Of a DNA stretch of 64,000 nucleotides, positions 1 through 7,986 are shown in pieces. The notes under the pieces were generated by a model, which was given only the letters and a program-made list of their open reading frames with translations, did not search any database and was not told where the DNA came from. The position numbers were made by a program, and so were the translations under genes. Every line of letters starts with the position of its first letter. Within the stretch, counting starts at the first letter, position 1. This DNA comes from CAIOZA01 sp964464375. Lineage in GTDB: Bacteria; Bacteroidota; Ignavibacteria; Kapaibacteriales; UBA2268. The stretch is from NCBI GenBank assembly GCA_964464375.1, contig CAYXFU010000001.1:124001-188000 (forward strand), read 5' to 3'.

Positions 1-30
1 TATATTTCTGCATCGAAGATGCTGAATTTG

Positions 31-230
31 AATAACCGCGGGTGTTAACCCGTGGAATGGATCAGAATTTTATTTTATCACAGCCCCGTAGGGGTTGAAC
101 TTCTCGGTTTAAATTCAACCCTTTCAGGGCTGATTATATTCTTGAATTTACTGTCCGTGGGTTTCACCCACGGTTATTGAAATTATACCACTTCGTGGCA
201 TAAAAGTTCGCTACTACGTAGCTGTTTTTT
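31..230. repeat. Cluster of short palindromic intergenic repeats
   Basis: This gene-free stretch holds at least five inverted repeats in a row. Positions 36-55 form a stem with one G-U pair (CCGCGGGT / ACCCGTGG). Positions 81-132 form a long imperfect inverted repeat of 19-base arms (81-99 and 114-132, about 16 of 19 matching). Positions 155-173 form a perfect 8-bp stem (CCGTGGGT / ACCCACGG) that resembles the first hairpin. Positions 188-198 (CCAC/GTGG) and 210-222 (GCTAC/GTAGC, followed by a T run at 225-230) are smaller hairpins. Such mosaics are common as dispersed intergenic repeats in Bacteroidota-like genomes. No protein is supported here; the short reading frames in it lack any recognisable domain. 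The last hairpin plus T run could also end transcription on the + strand. Confidence 0.7.
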
Positions 231-310
231 CAATGATTAATGATCAAATACCAATGACAAATAAATGCAGAATTGTCCTCACCCTGCCCTCTCCGACATT
301 AATGCAACTA

Positions 311-359
311 CCACCCCGTCTCGACAGGGTCGAGCCACCCCTCCTTGGAAAGGATGGGA
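311..359. repeat. Second palindromic repeat block
   Basis: Two adjacent hairpins stand out. Positions 319-333 are a perfect 6-bp stem (CTCGAC / GTCGAG) with a 3-base loop. Positions 337-357 are a C-rich then G-rich inverted repeat (CCCCTCCTT / AAAGGATGGG). Base composition is clearly more GC-rich than the surroundings. It looks like another member of the dispersed intergenic repeat mosaic starting at 31. Positions 360-434 hold nothing that I can recognise. Confidence 0.5.
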
Positions 360-434
360 AAGAATACAATGCAATTTGCGAAATCGGAGCGATTATTTCA
401 AAGAAACGGTTTTAAAAGGAAATATATTCTTTTT

Positions 435-1954
435 TTATTTCTTCTCTTCTTTTATTATTAACGCCCTGAAGGAATAAAGCTGGGCTTCGGGTTGGAAGTA
501 AGCATCTTTAGGGAGTCCCGCCTTGTAGCAAAGGTTTTCGAGATACGATGTGATGTCCCAGTTCTTTTCTGATGCTACCTGTGGCAGGAAAACACCTTGA
601 TTGTTGCCCATTCGGATAAGGAGTCCGTCTTTACCTACGACAATTTTGTTTATGTCGAGAACCCGTTTCATTCTGGAAAGAACTGTAACTTCATATTGAA
701 GACTATCCAATTCCTGCAAACGCAGGGGACCGAAACGATAATCGCTTGTTGCAGCTAATTTCGCGGCATATTTGATTTCATTGATGAGGCTTTCAGTCGG
801 GAAAGTATGCCCCATACATGCTCTAAGTGAGCCATGCTTGTGAATGGTAACAAATGCGGCTTTGGGAAATGAAAGATTGTAAGGAATCAATTGGATTTCA
901 TATTCCTTTTCATTGTTTTTAGTAACAGTGTTTATTACTGTCTTCTTGGCAATATCCATTACTTTTTCAATTTCTGATTGATCAAAGAATGGCGTTTCAT
1001 CAACTTCTTCATCCCTAGCTTTAATAATCAGACCGGAGAAATAACCAACAACTTTGGATTGATTCTTCCCTGCTTCGGTTTTACCGGAATGTGAGTAATT
1101 AACCGGAACAAATGAAGTTGCACCTAATTGTTCAGCGGCGGTCATGACAACTACTATCGGACCACCACCGCAGNNNNNNNNNNGCAGGCTTCAAATTTTC
1201 CTGCAATAAATTGAGTCTGATAGGAAAAATAGTCATACCGGTAAAGAGTATTCAAGCTGACACCATCGATGCTAACAGCACTATCTGCATCATGATAATG
1301 GGACAAATCGGTACTCGCAAGCAGAAGAACTTTTTTTCCGGAATTCTTCACAGCATAAACAATTGAACGCATGAGTGCGTCCTGAGTGAGTGCATCCTGA
1401 GTACCCATAACTATTGGTACAACAGGAGTGCCTGGGATAGTCACCTGAAGAAATGGAAGTTGAACTTCGATGGAATGTTCGGGAGTATCCCCCTTCCACT
1501 TGTGACCATCCATAGATAGCTTGACAATGGTATTGACGGAAGCAATATCCGAAGCAAGCTTTTTGTCAACATTAACAACACCAAGAGGAGTAACATAAGC
1601 ATCACCACTAAAAACGGAAGCACCTTTGAAAGCCAGCTGATGGCTGGGAGCAATAATGATTACGGCATCATATTTTCTGCCGATCAATGCTTTATAAGCC
1701 TTACCAGCAACTTTACCGCTGTAAAGGTAGCCGGCGTGCGGTGCGATTAAACCGAATATTTCGCGAGTGGAGACATCCTGTCCTTTTCGATCGAGCAAGA
1801 GAGTATCAATCATTTTTCTCAGAGAATCGGGATCAGCTGGATAAAATGAACCAGCAACAGTCGGAGGTCTGTAAGTAATCTTGTCTTCGGGTAATGCGTC
1901 CTGTGAAAAAAGTCTCATAGAAGCAACCAATAAAAGAAAATAAAATAATTTCAT
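435..1954 (-). CDS. MEMO-AMMECR1 fusion protein (AmmeMemoRadiSam B+A), split by a 10-N gap
   Basis: One gene is present, although the N run at 1174-1183 cuts it into two reading frames. The upstream part begins with a probable signal peptide (MKLFYFLLLVASMRLFSQ) and is a MEMO domain: LIAPHAGYLYSG (His73), APSHQ (His105), the conserved EHSIEVQLPFLQ and STDLSHYH. It breaks after FEAC. The other side of the gap resumes with CGGGPIVVV, the expected third metal-site motif, and ends the MEMO domain near VNYSHSG. The C-terminal ~170 residues are an AMMECR1 domain (AFVTIHKHGSLRACMGH, YRFGPLRLQEL, YEVTVLS). MEMO proteins are metal-binding, nonhaem-iron-dioxygenase-like folds; AMMECR1 and a radical SAM protein are their usual genomic partners, but the radical SAM gene is not in this window. 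The exact biochemical role is unknown. Export of the fusion is inferred only from the hydrophobic N terminus. Confidence 0.85.
1174..1183. other. Assembly gap (10 N), probably artificial
   Basis: Ten N bases lie within the MEMO-AMMECR1 gene. Read on the minus strand, the left flank ends ...GCCTGC and the right flank begins CTGCGGTGG. The two share CTGC. Collapsing the Ns and the 4-base duplicate gives an uninterrupted frame Glu-Ala-Cys-Gly-Gly-Gly-Pro, exactly the motif expected at this point of a MEMO domain. The gap therefore looks like a scaffolding placeholder between overlapping contig ends, not missing sequence. Confidence 0.8.
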
Positions 1955-2060
1955 ATCAAAATTAAAACTAAATCTGTGAAAATCAAACTTATTATATGGA
2001 TTCGTGATGTTTATGATAGTGTTTATTTTAACATTTTTAAAAAGAATTCTATAGAAAAAT

Positions 2061-2522
2061 TCAAACTAAACCATTCAAATAAATGTAAATATTTTGTTTT
2101 AAGATTTGATATACAGAATCAATATTTGCAACACTATCCTTGAGATAAGACCATTCAATTTTAAAAGAATAACCATGTATTATAAAATGCCTGAATTTCC
2201 TAATTTTCCTAAATTCATCAACAATTTCTGGAATAAAAATTATTGGGAGAGTAGCCATATCTGAATAAAGGAATAGATTAAAAAGTTTAAAATGTGAATC
2301 ATCGCCAAATGGAACAGTAACTTTATTATATTTACAAATTCGTTTTAAAATATTTTCAATACCATTATAAAACTCTGAGATAAATTGATTCATAGCTGCT
2401 TTTTGAATAATGTCCGGTTCTAGGTCAGCGATTAAATCATTCAATGTAGTAATTGAAGTGATTGTTAAGTCTAAATAACCAATTTCAGTATTAATTTCAT
2501 CAATTAATTCTTGTAGTATCAT
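2061..2522 (-). CDS. HEPN-domain protein (HepT-like), partner of MNT nucleotidyltransferase
   Basis: A 153-residue, mostly alpha-helical protein. It contains the HEPN ribonuclease signature R-x4-H in RHFIIHGY near residue 115. In HEPN/MNT toxin-antitoxin modules the HEPN protein is an RNase that cleaves RNA as a dimer and is silenced by the nucleotidyltransferase, which can AMPylate a Tyr close to the active site; here a Tyr follows the His-Gly directly. The start overlaps the upstream nucleotidyltransferase gene by 23 bases, so the two are translationally coupled. The protein is a little longer than the classical HepT family (about 110-140 residues). Function is inferred from the motif plus the neighbour; chromosomal pairs of this kind are not always active toxins. 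Confidence 0.75.
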   Translation of the reverse strand: MILQELIDEINTEIGYLDLTITSITTLNDLIADLEPDIIQKAAMNQFISEFYNGIENILKRICKYNKVTVPFGDDSHFKLFNLFLYSDMATLPIIFIPEIVDEFRKIRKFRHFIIHGYSFKIEWSYLKDSVANIDSVYQILKQNIYIYLNGLV

Positions 2523-2787
2523 ATATATATTTTCCGTATTTTTTAATGTGATCCACGAAAGGTGAATTTAATTCAAGGGGAACTATGTCCACAGTTTTGA
2601 GAATAATATCTTCTAAAGTAGCACCAAATAGAAAAAATTTGGATGGTTCTATCCCTTCAACCCCTAAGTCCAAATCATTTGCGTTTTCGGGGTCGTATAG
2701 AGCGCTTCCAAATAAAAGAATGCGTGTTGCCCCGTATTCTTTTGCCAGCTTGATTGCTATTTCAATATGTTCTTGTGTTACAGCCAT
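2500..2787 (-). CDS. MNT-type minimal nucleotidyltransferase (antitoxin)
   Basis: A 95-residue protein with the complete minimal nucleotidyltransferase signature: LLFGSALYDPENANDLDLGV (GS, then the DxD pair nine residues later, around residues 27-42) and a later VDIVPL segment that supplies the third acidic position (around residues 67-72). It belongs to the MntA/KNTase-like fold. In HEPN/MNT pairs this protein neutralises the HEPN RNase by AMPylation. It is the first gene of the pair and its 3' end overlaps the HEPN gene. No clear Shine-Dalgarno sequence is seen. The upstream 130 bases hold a terminator-like hairpin belonging to the transketolase operon. Confidence 0.8.
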   Translation of the reverse strand: MAVTQEHIEIAIKLAKEYGATRILLFGSALYDPENANDLDLGVEGIEPSKFFLFGATLEDIILKTVDIVPLELNSPFVDHIKKYGKYIYDTTRIN

Positions 2788-2865
2788 TTTACACTAAAAT
2801 TTTTATAAAGATAAACGTAATAATAGTATTATATTTTAAAAGAAAAAGAAACTATGATTGGTATA

Positions 2866-2897
2866 CAAAACCCTTCACTTTTTCAAAAAATGAAGGG
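2866..2897 (-). terminator. Intrinsic terminator of the transketolase operon
   Basis: On the minus strand, just after the stop of the transketolase C-terminal subunit gene, CCCTTCA (2871-2877) pairs with TGAAGGG (2891-2897), extended by a partial A/T stem, and is followed by a four-T tract. This matches a rho-independent terminator for the operon 5537-2920. Confidence 0.6.
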
Positions 2898-2919
2898 ATG
2901 CAATTTTGGGTAAGAAATT

Positions 2920-3936
2920 CTACATATTTTCTATGTATTGTGGGATGTCCTTAACCATACGATAGCCGATAAAACCTTTATCTCTGCGTTCGATTGCCTT
3001 CAATGCTGACGCATAAATTGTGGGCCAGGTCAATCCGAATTTTTCTAACAGCTCATCTGGTTCACCACTAGTTCCAAATGTATCGGGTATGCCTACAAAT
3101 TCCATAGGAACAGGGTAATTCTTTGCCAGAACCTCAGCGACAGCGGATCCAAGCCCACCATGCACCTGATGTTCCTCGGCAGTAACAACACAACCGCACT
3201 CCATAGCGGCATCAGTAATTGTTTTAACGTCCATAGGTTTAATCGAAGGAGAATTAATAACTCTAGCGTTGATACCATGCTTTTTCTTCAACTCTTCAGC
3301 GGCAATCATTGCTTCCCAAACAACAATTCCACAAGCGATAATTGCAACGTCAGAACCATCTCTAAAAACCTGAGCTTTTCCTATTTCAAATGGAGTTTCT
3401 TTTGTCGTAAACATAGGAACTGCAGATCTGCCGAAGCGGATATAAGCAGGACCTGGCTTGATACCAACAGCCAATGTGGCTTTTCTCGTTTCTTCGTAGT
3501 CGCAAGGTACTATTAATGTGAGATTTGGTAAAGCTCTAAGAAAGGATACTTCTTCGAGAGACTGATGGGTAGCTCCGTCGGGCCCGACAGTAACACCAGA
3601 ATGACCACCACCAACTTTAACGTTTACATCGTTGTAACATACAGAAAGTCTTAGCTGATCTGCATTGCGAAATGCAGCAAAGGCACTGTAGCTGGAGAAA
3701 AAAGCGATTTTACCAGACAAAGCCAATCCTGCGGCAATGGTTGTGGCATTCTGCTCGGCAATTCCAATTGAGAAGAATCTTTCGGGAAATTTATCTTTGA
3801 AGAATGAAGTTAATACTGAACCAGTGATATCTGCTCCAAGCACAACTACATTTTCATATTTCTCTCCTAACTCAACTAAAGCATGCCCAAAGCCGAATCT
3901 GGTAGGTTTATCTCCGTATTTTTGTAATTCTGACAT
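2920..3936 (-). CDS. Transketolase, C-terminal subunit
   Basis: A 338-residue protein with the pyrimidine-binding and C-terminal domains of transketolase: TRFGFGHALVELGEKYENVV at the start, the SIGIAEQNATTIAAGLALSG segment (the Glu contacts the thiamine diphosphate pyrimidine) and the transketolase C-terminal domain from about residue 190 (GSDVAIIACGIVVWEA; TAEEHQVHGGLGSAVAEVL). It is the second half of a split transketolase; the first half is encoded upstream at 4656-5537. The complex moves two-carbon ketol units between sugar phosphates in the non-oxidative pentose phosphate pathway. A DXP-synthase-like role is less likely, given the split organisation and the typical transketolase motifs. 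A tail of ~25 residues (GFIGYRMVKDIPQYIENM) extends beyond the core. Confidence 0.93.
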   Translation of the reverse strand: MSELQKYGDKPTRFGFGHALVELGEKYENVVVLGADITGSVLTSFFKDKFPERFFSIGIAEQNATTIAAGLALSGKIAFFSSYSAFAAFRNADQLRLSVCYNDVNVKVGGGHSGVTVGPDGATHQSLEEVSFLRALPNLTLIVPCDYEETRKATLAVGIKPGPAYIRFGRSAVPMFTTKETPFEIGKAQVFRDGSDVAIIACGIVVWEAMIAAEELKKKHGINARVINSPSIKPMDVKTITDAAMECGCVVTAEEHQVHGGLGSAVAEVLAKNYPVPMEFVGIPDTFGTSGEPDELLEKFGLTWPTIYASALKAIERRDKGFIGYRMVKDIPQYIENM

Positions 3937-3968
3937 TTTATCTTTTTAAAATTTAATTCTTTGTTGTA

Positions 3969-4643
3969 TTAATTTCCTAATGCTTTCTTGAGCATGGCTT
4001 TTTGATTAATCATATTGAAGAAAAAGATTATATCTCCTGCATTTGCCGGTAGGGTGTAAGCTTCGAGCTTAATAATAAATCTGTTAGCAAGGAGAAAGAA
4101 CATTCTTCCGCTTCTTTCTTTCTGGTCCCACAAGATGAATCCTTTGCCTTCTGTGGTTACAACAGTTTCAGTTTCATAACCAGATTCAACCGGCATCTTA
4201 GAGAAATATTTTTTATCATCAGCAGGTAGATTGCCATACTTGCCATAATCCTGTATGTTTATTACTAAACCGCCTTTAATAAAAGAATAGTTACAAGAAG
4301 CTGATGTGCAAAGTTTATCGTTATCCCCCATCATAGAACCGGTATTAATAGGTGAGCGATCTGCTCCAAGTATCTTATCCGGTATAAAACTCTTCAGTTT
4401 ATTCTGATCAATCGGTGATCCTGGAATATTCAAAGCAATAACTGCTGAATTATAATCGGTATTAATCCTATCTTTTATCTCAGAAACCACACTTTGATTA
4501 TTAGTATTCGAAGGATAGTTAGTGCTGTTATTCTGAGATTTCATAGCAGAATCAACTAAAACCGTTTTTTGATCTGAGCTTTTATTACAGGAGACTGCGA
4601 ATAAGATGCAGAAGAGGCATATTGTTAAATCTATATATTTCAT
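3969..4643 (-). CDS. Predicted lipoprotein between transketolase halves
   Basis: A 224-residue protein that I do not recognise. It starts with a lipoprotein signal peptide: charged start, hydrophobic core LTICLFCILF and lipobox AVSC with Cys19. A Ser/Asn-rich linker follows (residues 20-55). A globular region then begins near residue 60 (IPGSPIDQNKLKSFIPDKIL) and includes two nearby Cys in CTSASC. Its 5' end lies 12 bases after the transketolase N-subunit gene and its stop lies 32 bases before the C-subunit gene, so all three should share one transcript. A membrane-anchored periplasmic protein has no obvious part in transketolase chemistry; the co-location may be incidental. Confidence 0.75.
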   Translation of the reverse strand: MKYIDLTICLFCILFAVSCNKSSDQKTVLVDSAMKSQNNSTNYPSNTNNQSVVSEIKDRINTDYNSAVIALNIPGSPIDQNKLKSFIPDKILGADRSPINTGSMMGDNDKLCTSASCNYSFIKGGLVINIQDYGKYGNLPADDKKYFSKMPVESGYETETVVTTEGKGFILWDQKERSGRMFFLLANRFIIKLEAYTLPANAGDIIFFFNMINQKAMLKKALGN

Positions 4644-4655
4644 GTTACTTCTAAT

Positions 4656-5537
4656 TTATGAATCCAATTCTTTCAAAGCGTCTATTGTTTGTTGTTCGTT
4701 GGGTGGATTGCCATGCCAAACATAGTTATCTTCCATGAATGAAACACCTTTGCCCATCAAAGTTTTAGCGATAATAACCGTAGGTTTGCCAGTTTTCATC
4801 TTAAAATTATCACGAAATGTGTCGAAAGCAGACATAATTTGTTGATAATCATGACCATCAATAGTTATAACATTGAATTTGAAAGCTTCAAACTTTTTAT
4901 CTAAAGGATAGATACTCATAACATCAGAAACTCTGCCATCAATCTGACAATCATTATTATCAACAATCCAGCATAAATTGTCTAAACCATAATTCCCAGC
5001 TGACATTGCAGCTTCCCAGCATGAGCCTTCCTGAAGCTCTCCATCTCCACTGACAGTAAACACAAGCTTATCATCCTTATCAAGATATTTATGGCTAAGA
5101 GCCATACCCACAGCAATTGAAACTCCTTGTCCAAGTGAACCTGCGGCAGTTTCAATTCCGGGGAGTTTAGTGTCCAATCCAGGATGTCCCTGCAATCTAC
5201 TGCCCCATTTCCTAAGTGTTGCTAATTCTGAAGATGGGAAGAACCCGGCGCGTGATAGCACCGAATATAAAACAGGACAGATGTGCCCGGCACTCAGCAC
5301 AAATCTATCTCTACCAGACCAATTTCCATCTGTTGAATCGTATCTGAGGTAACCACCAAAATATAGAACAGACAAAACATCAGCCATTCCAAGTGATCCA
5401 CCACTGTGTCCGGATTTTGCAAGAAAGAGACTTTTAATTACATCTTTGCGGACTTCGAGTGCGATCTCTGAGAATTCGTCGGGTGACCTTTTTCTGTTTT
5501 CAAATATTTTATCTTTAAATTGTATTTCTAAAGTCAT
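4656..5537 (-). CDS. Transketolase, N-terminal (TPP-binding) subunit
   Basis: A 293-residue protein that is the thiamine-diphosphate-binding half of a split transketolase. Visible signatures: AKSGHSGGSLGMADVLSVLY (start of the fold), HPGLDTKLPGIETAAGSLGQG, and the GDG...N cofactor and magnesium motif beginning GDGELQEGSCWEAA, with the Asn in IVDNNDCQIDG. It ends with GKGVSFMEDNYVWHGNPP, typical of the subunit's C terminus. Length fits split N-terminal subunits (270-300 residues). It heads the operon that continues with a lipoprotein and the C-terminal subunit. The ATG is preferred because it lies just before the first conserved helix. Confidence 0.93.
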   Translation of the reverse strand: MTLEIQFKDKIFENRKRSPDEFSEIALEVRKDVIKSLFLAKSGHSGGSLGMADVLSVLYFGGYLRYDSTDGNWSGRDRFVLSAGHICPVLYSVLSRAGFFPSSELATLRKWGSRLQGHPGLDTKLPGIETAAGSLGQGVSIAVGMALSHKYLDKDDKLVFTVSGDGELQEGSCWEAAMSAGNYGLDNLCWIVDNNDCQIDGRVSDVMSIYPLDKKFEAFKFNVITIDGHDYQQIMSAFDTFRDNFKMKTGKPTVIIAKTLMGKGVSFMEDNYVWHGNPPNEQQTIDALKELDS

Positions 5538-5623
5538 TTAACAAGGTTTTTCTTATTTTTAAATAAAGAATGTTGTCAAAATTACGAAAATTATTTCGAT
5601 TTTTTTGAACACGCTAAACATGA

Positions 5624-5657
5624 TTTGAAAATTTTTTGAATTTCTTCATTAAATTTG
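5624..5657 (+). promoter_or_regulatory. Putative Bacteroidota-type promoter for DUF885 gene
   Basis: TTTG (5624-5627) and TAAATTTG (5650-5657) match the -33 and -7 elements of the Bacteroidota sigma-A consensus with a 22-base spacer, slightly longer than the usual 19-21. Transcription would begin about 20 bases before the ATG at 5685, which supports that start over the upstream TTG at 5655, which lies inside the -7 element. Confidence 0.45.
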
Positions 5658-5684
5658 AATTTTTGCAATTTAGATAAATCAAAT

Positions 5685-6989
5685 ATGAATTATTTTTTCA
5701 GAAGATATTACTTCTTAATTGTTTGTTTGCTGGTTGCACTAGTTTCATGCTCCAGAGAGCCTGATTTTATAAACTCAGCAAACCTCAATGCTATCGGTGC
5801 ATCATACGTTAAGCTGTGCTTTGCATTAGGAAGATATGATAAGGATTTCGTTGACGGATATTTTGGTCCTGACAGTTTAAAAAAAATTTCTCTTAAAGAC
5901 ACTTTAAGTTTGGAGAAAATCAAGGAATACTCTCAAATATTAAGCAAATCCATTGATTCAAAATTTAGTGAGGACAAGATAAGAGCCAATCATTTGAAAT
6001 CTCTTCTTTTATCTTTGACTGCCAGAACTGATTATGTTAGTGGAAAAAAAATGAATTTCGATAAAGAATCTCTTTTAATTTATAATTGCGTCAGTCCTAT
6101 TTATTCACCAGAGTATTATAAGAACATAATGCTTGATCTTGAAGCTCTTATTCCAGGAAATGGGAACCTGACAAAAAGATGGCTAAGTTTTAGGCAACAA
6201 TTTGTGATACCTGAAAAAAAGTTAGATACGTTATTCAAGCTTGCAATCAATGAATGTAAAAGAAGAACATCCAAACACTTTAAACTGCCCGAGAATGATG
6301 CCTTTAAGATTGAATTTGTCAAAGGACAGCCATGGGGTGCCTACAATTGGTATAAAGGCAATGCTGTAAGTCTGATTCAGATAAACACTGATGTACCGAT
6401 AACAATCGAAAAGATTCTAGGCTATGCTTGTCACGAAGGCTATCCGGGACATCACCTTTATCATTCAATCAGTGACCGAGAATTTTATCGAAAGAAGGGC
6501 TGGGTTGAGTTTTCAATAATTCCTTTATTCAGTCCTAAAGCAGTTATTTCTGAAGGACTGGCTAATTATGGTATTGAAGTTTGCTTTTCACAAACAGAGA
6601 AATTGCAATTCGAAAAGAATGTAATTTGTAAAATTGCAGGAATTGATCCTTCAAATCTGGATAAATATAATCAGATTCTGGAGCTAAGAAGAAAACTAAG
6701 ATTTATAGGATCGACAATAGCTAAACGTTATTTAGATGGTAATTTAAAAAAGAATTTTGCATTAGACTGGATCAAATATTATGAATTCAGATCAGACAAA
6801 GAGGCTGAAAATTCAATCAGCTTTATTGAGAAATACAGGAGTTATATAATTACCTATTCTGTTGGATACGAGTTGGCTAAAGAATATTTCGCCGCTAATC
6901 ACGCAAATGATGCAGAATCAAAATGGAAACTCTATCATCAGTTGTTGTATAACCCAACTCTTCCATACGATATTGAGGTGAAAAAATGA
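5685..6989 (+). CDS. DUF885 family lipoprotein, probable zinc peptidase
   Basis: The start is set at ATG 5685; a longer in-frame TTG at 5655 would put extra residues before the signal peptide. The N terminus is a lipoprotein signal peptide (MNYFFRRYYFLIVCLLVALV, then SC; lipobox LVSC, Cys22). DUF885 proteins have a gluzincin-type metallopeptidase fold. Here the zinc motif appears as CHEGYPGHH around residue 250, and the downstream glutamate in VISEGLANYG is the likely third ligand. About 434 residues, shorter than many DUF885 members (550-600). The substrate is unknown. The 3' end overlaps the next gene by four bases (ATGA), implying coupled translation with a small membrane protein. Confidence 0.8.
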   Translation: MNYFFRRYYFLIVCLLVALVSCSREPDFINSANLNAIGASYVKLCFALGRYDKDFVDGYFGPDSLKKISLKDTLSLEKIKEYSQILSKSIDSKFSEDKIRANHLKSLLLSLTARTDYVSGKKMNFDKESLLIYNCVSPIYSPEYYKNIMLDLEALIPGNGNLTKRWLSFRQQFVIPEKKLDTLFKLAINECKRRTSKHFKLPENDAFKIEFVKGQPWGAYNWYKGNAVSLIQINTDVPITIEKILGYACHEGYPGHHLYHSISDREFYRKKGWVEFSIIPLFSPKAVISEGLANYGIEVCFSQTEKLQFEKNVICKIAGIDPSNLDKYNQILELRRKLRFIGSTIAKRYLDGNLKKNFALDWIKYYEFRSDKEAENSISFIEKYRSYIITYSVGYELAKEYFAANHANDAESKWKLYHQLLYNPTLPYDIEVKK

Positions 6990-7354
6990 AGACAGAATTA
7001 ATTATTAAACCATTAAACTGGATTGCTAAATCAATTTCTGTAATAATGCTTATTTTATTGTTGATGTTCTTATTTGGCGAAGGCATTCCTCAAATTGGAG
7101 AAAAATCACCACGTGAATTGATCCTTTTGATTTGCATGTTTATTCTGGTTATAGGTATGTTTATGATATGGTGGAAAGAAAAAGCTGCAGCTTATACAAT
7201 CTTGGGATCTTCTGCAGCTTTTTGGCTAATCAACGCGATATATTCTGCGGGTTTTTGGTTTCATTGGTTGTTTTTTATTTTTCCATTTATTGGAGGATTG
7301 CTATTATTCACTATTTACAAATCCGGTGGAAAAGCAAAACCCAGAAGAAAATAA
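6986..7354 (+). CDS. Small integral membrane protein
   Basis: A 122-residue protein with about four hydrophobic segments: SISVIMLILLLMFLFG, LILLICMFILVIGMFMIWW, AAAYTILGSSAAFWLINAIY and FHWLFFIFPFIGGLLLFTIY. It ends in a basic tail. No catalytic motif is visible and I do not recognise a characterised family. It overlaps the upstream DUF885 lipoprotein gene by four bases, so the two are co-translated; it runs into the convergent CPBP gene with an 11-base gap. Confidence 0.7.
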   Translation: MKTELIIKPLNWIAKSISVIMLILLLMFLFGEGIPQIGEKSPRELILLICMFILVIGMFMIWWKEKAAAYTILGSSAAFWLINAIYSAGFWFHWLFFIFPFIGGLLLFTIYKSGGKAKPRRK

Positions 7355-7365
7355 TTCAATTTTTA

Positions 7366-7986
7366 TTATTGAGAAATGGGTATAACAACAAAAATTACTG
7401 CATCCCAAACAGCATGTGATATAATTCCAGGAATAACCGATTTATATTTCATGTACATCCAACCCCAGAAAATACCGCAGATCAATGCTGCCATGAAGAG
7501 CATGAAATTAAATGCCCAAATATGAACAAAAGCATAGACGATTGTAGTTATAATAAAACCATTAATATCGCCATATTTTTTCATCAATCTATCCTGAGCA
7601 AATCCTCGCCAAAAGATTTCTTCTGATGGTCCTATCCAAAGGAGTAGTGCCAGCCCTATTAGAATCTTATCAGCCTGTTCCTTTGTAGCATATATGTTTG
7701 TGATTTGCTGTTTTGAAAAATCAAAGAGTAAATGTGAGAAATAATTCCCTGCAAAAAACACGAGATATAGTACTGCGGCTGAAATTAAACCCACAAGAAT
7801 ATGTGAAGGTTTAAAGTTATAAACTCGTTTCAGGTCAGCTTTTCCAGACACCAGGCTAAGTGTTGTAAGTAATGTTGTTGCAACCAACATGACCACCCAA
7901 AAGTTAAATATATGAGCTGTCCATGGCGCAAACATGAAAAACCAGAAAACCAGAGCAATAGCAAATCCAAAAATTACATTTTTCAT
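7366..7986 (-). CDS. CPBP family intramembrane metalloprotease
   Basis: A 206-residue polytopic membrane protein with the CPBP (Abi/Rce1-like) motifs: the EExxxR-type motif in PSEEIFWRGFAQ (near residue 125), a hydrophobic helix ending in FVHIWAFNF, and the last motif GIISHAVWDAVIF with the conserved His. The Glu pair and the two His form the catalytic centre in this family. The start overlaps the stop of the upstream prenyltransferase gene by four bases (ATGA). The substrate is unknown; the link to a prenyltransferase is noteworthy because the eukaryotic relative Rce1 acts on prenylated proteins, but here the partner is more likely a quinone-pathway enzyme. Confidence 0.85.
   Translation of the reverse strand: MKNVIFGFAIALVFWFFMFAPWTAHIFNFWVVMLVATTLLTTLSLVSGKADLKRVYNFKPSHILVGLISAAVLYLVFFAGNYFSHLLFDFSKQQITNIYATKEQADKILIGLALLLWIGPSEEIFWRGFAQDRLMKKYGDINGFIITTIVYAFVHIWAFNFMLFMAALICGIFWGWMYMKYKSVIPGIISHAVWDAVIFVVIPISQ

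Noticed and set aside
31..230. A CRISPR array
   Set aside because: The palindromes differ in sequence and spacing; there are no uniform repeats with unique spacers, and no cas genes.
1174..1183. A true gene break between a MEMO gene and an AMMECR1 gene
   Set aside because: The flanks overlap and give one frame with the expected motif; the short frame starting at 1145 begins inside the MEMO domain.
5655..5684. TTG start for the DUF885 gene
   Set aside because: It lies within a -7 promoter element and would place ten residues before a normal lipoprotein signal peptide; ATG 5685 fits better.
7983..7986. The CPBP protease as a protein-prenylation (Rce1-like) partner of the prenyltransferase
   Set aside because: The prenyltransferase is of the UbiA membrane type that acts on aromatic quinone precursors, not on proteins.
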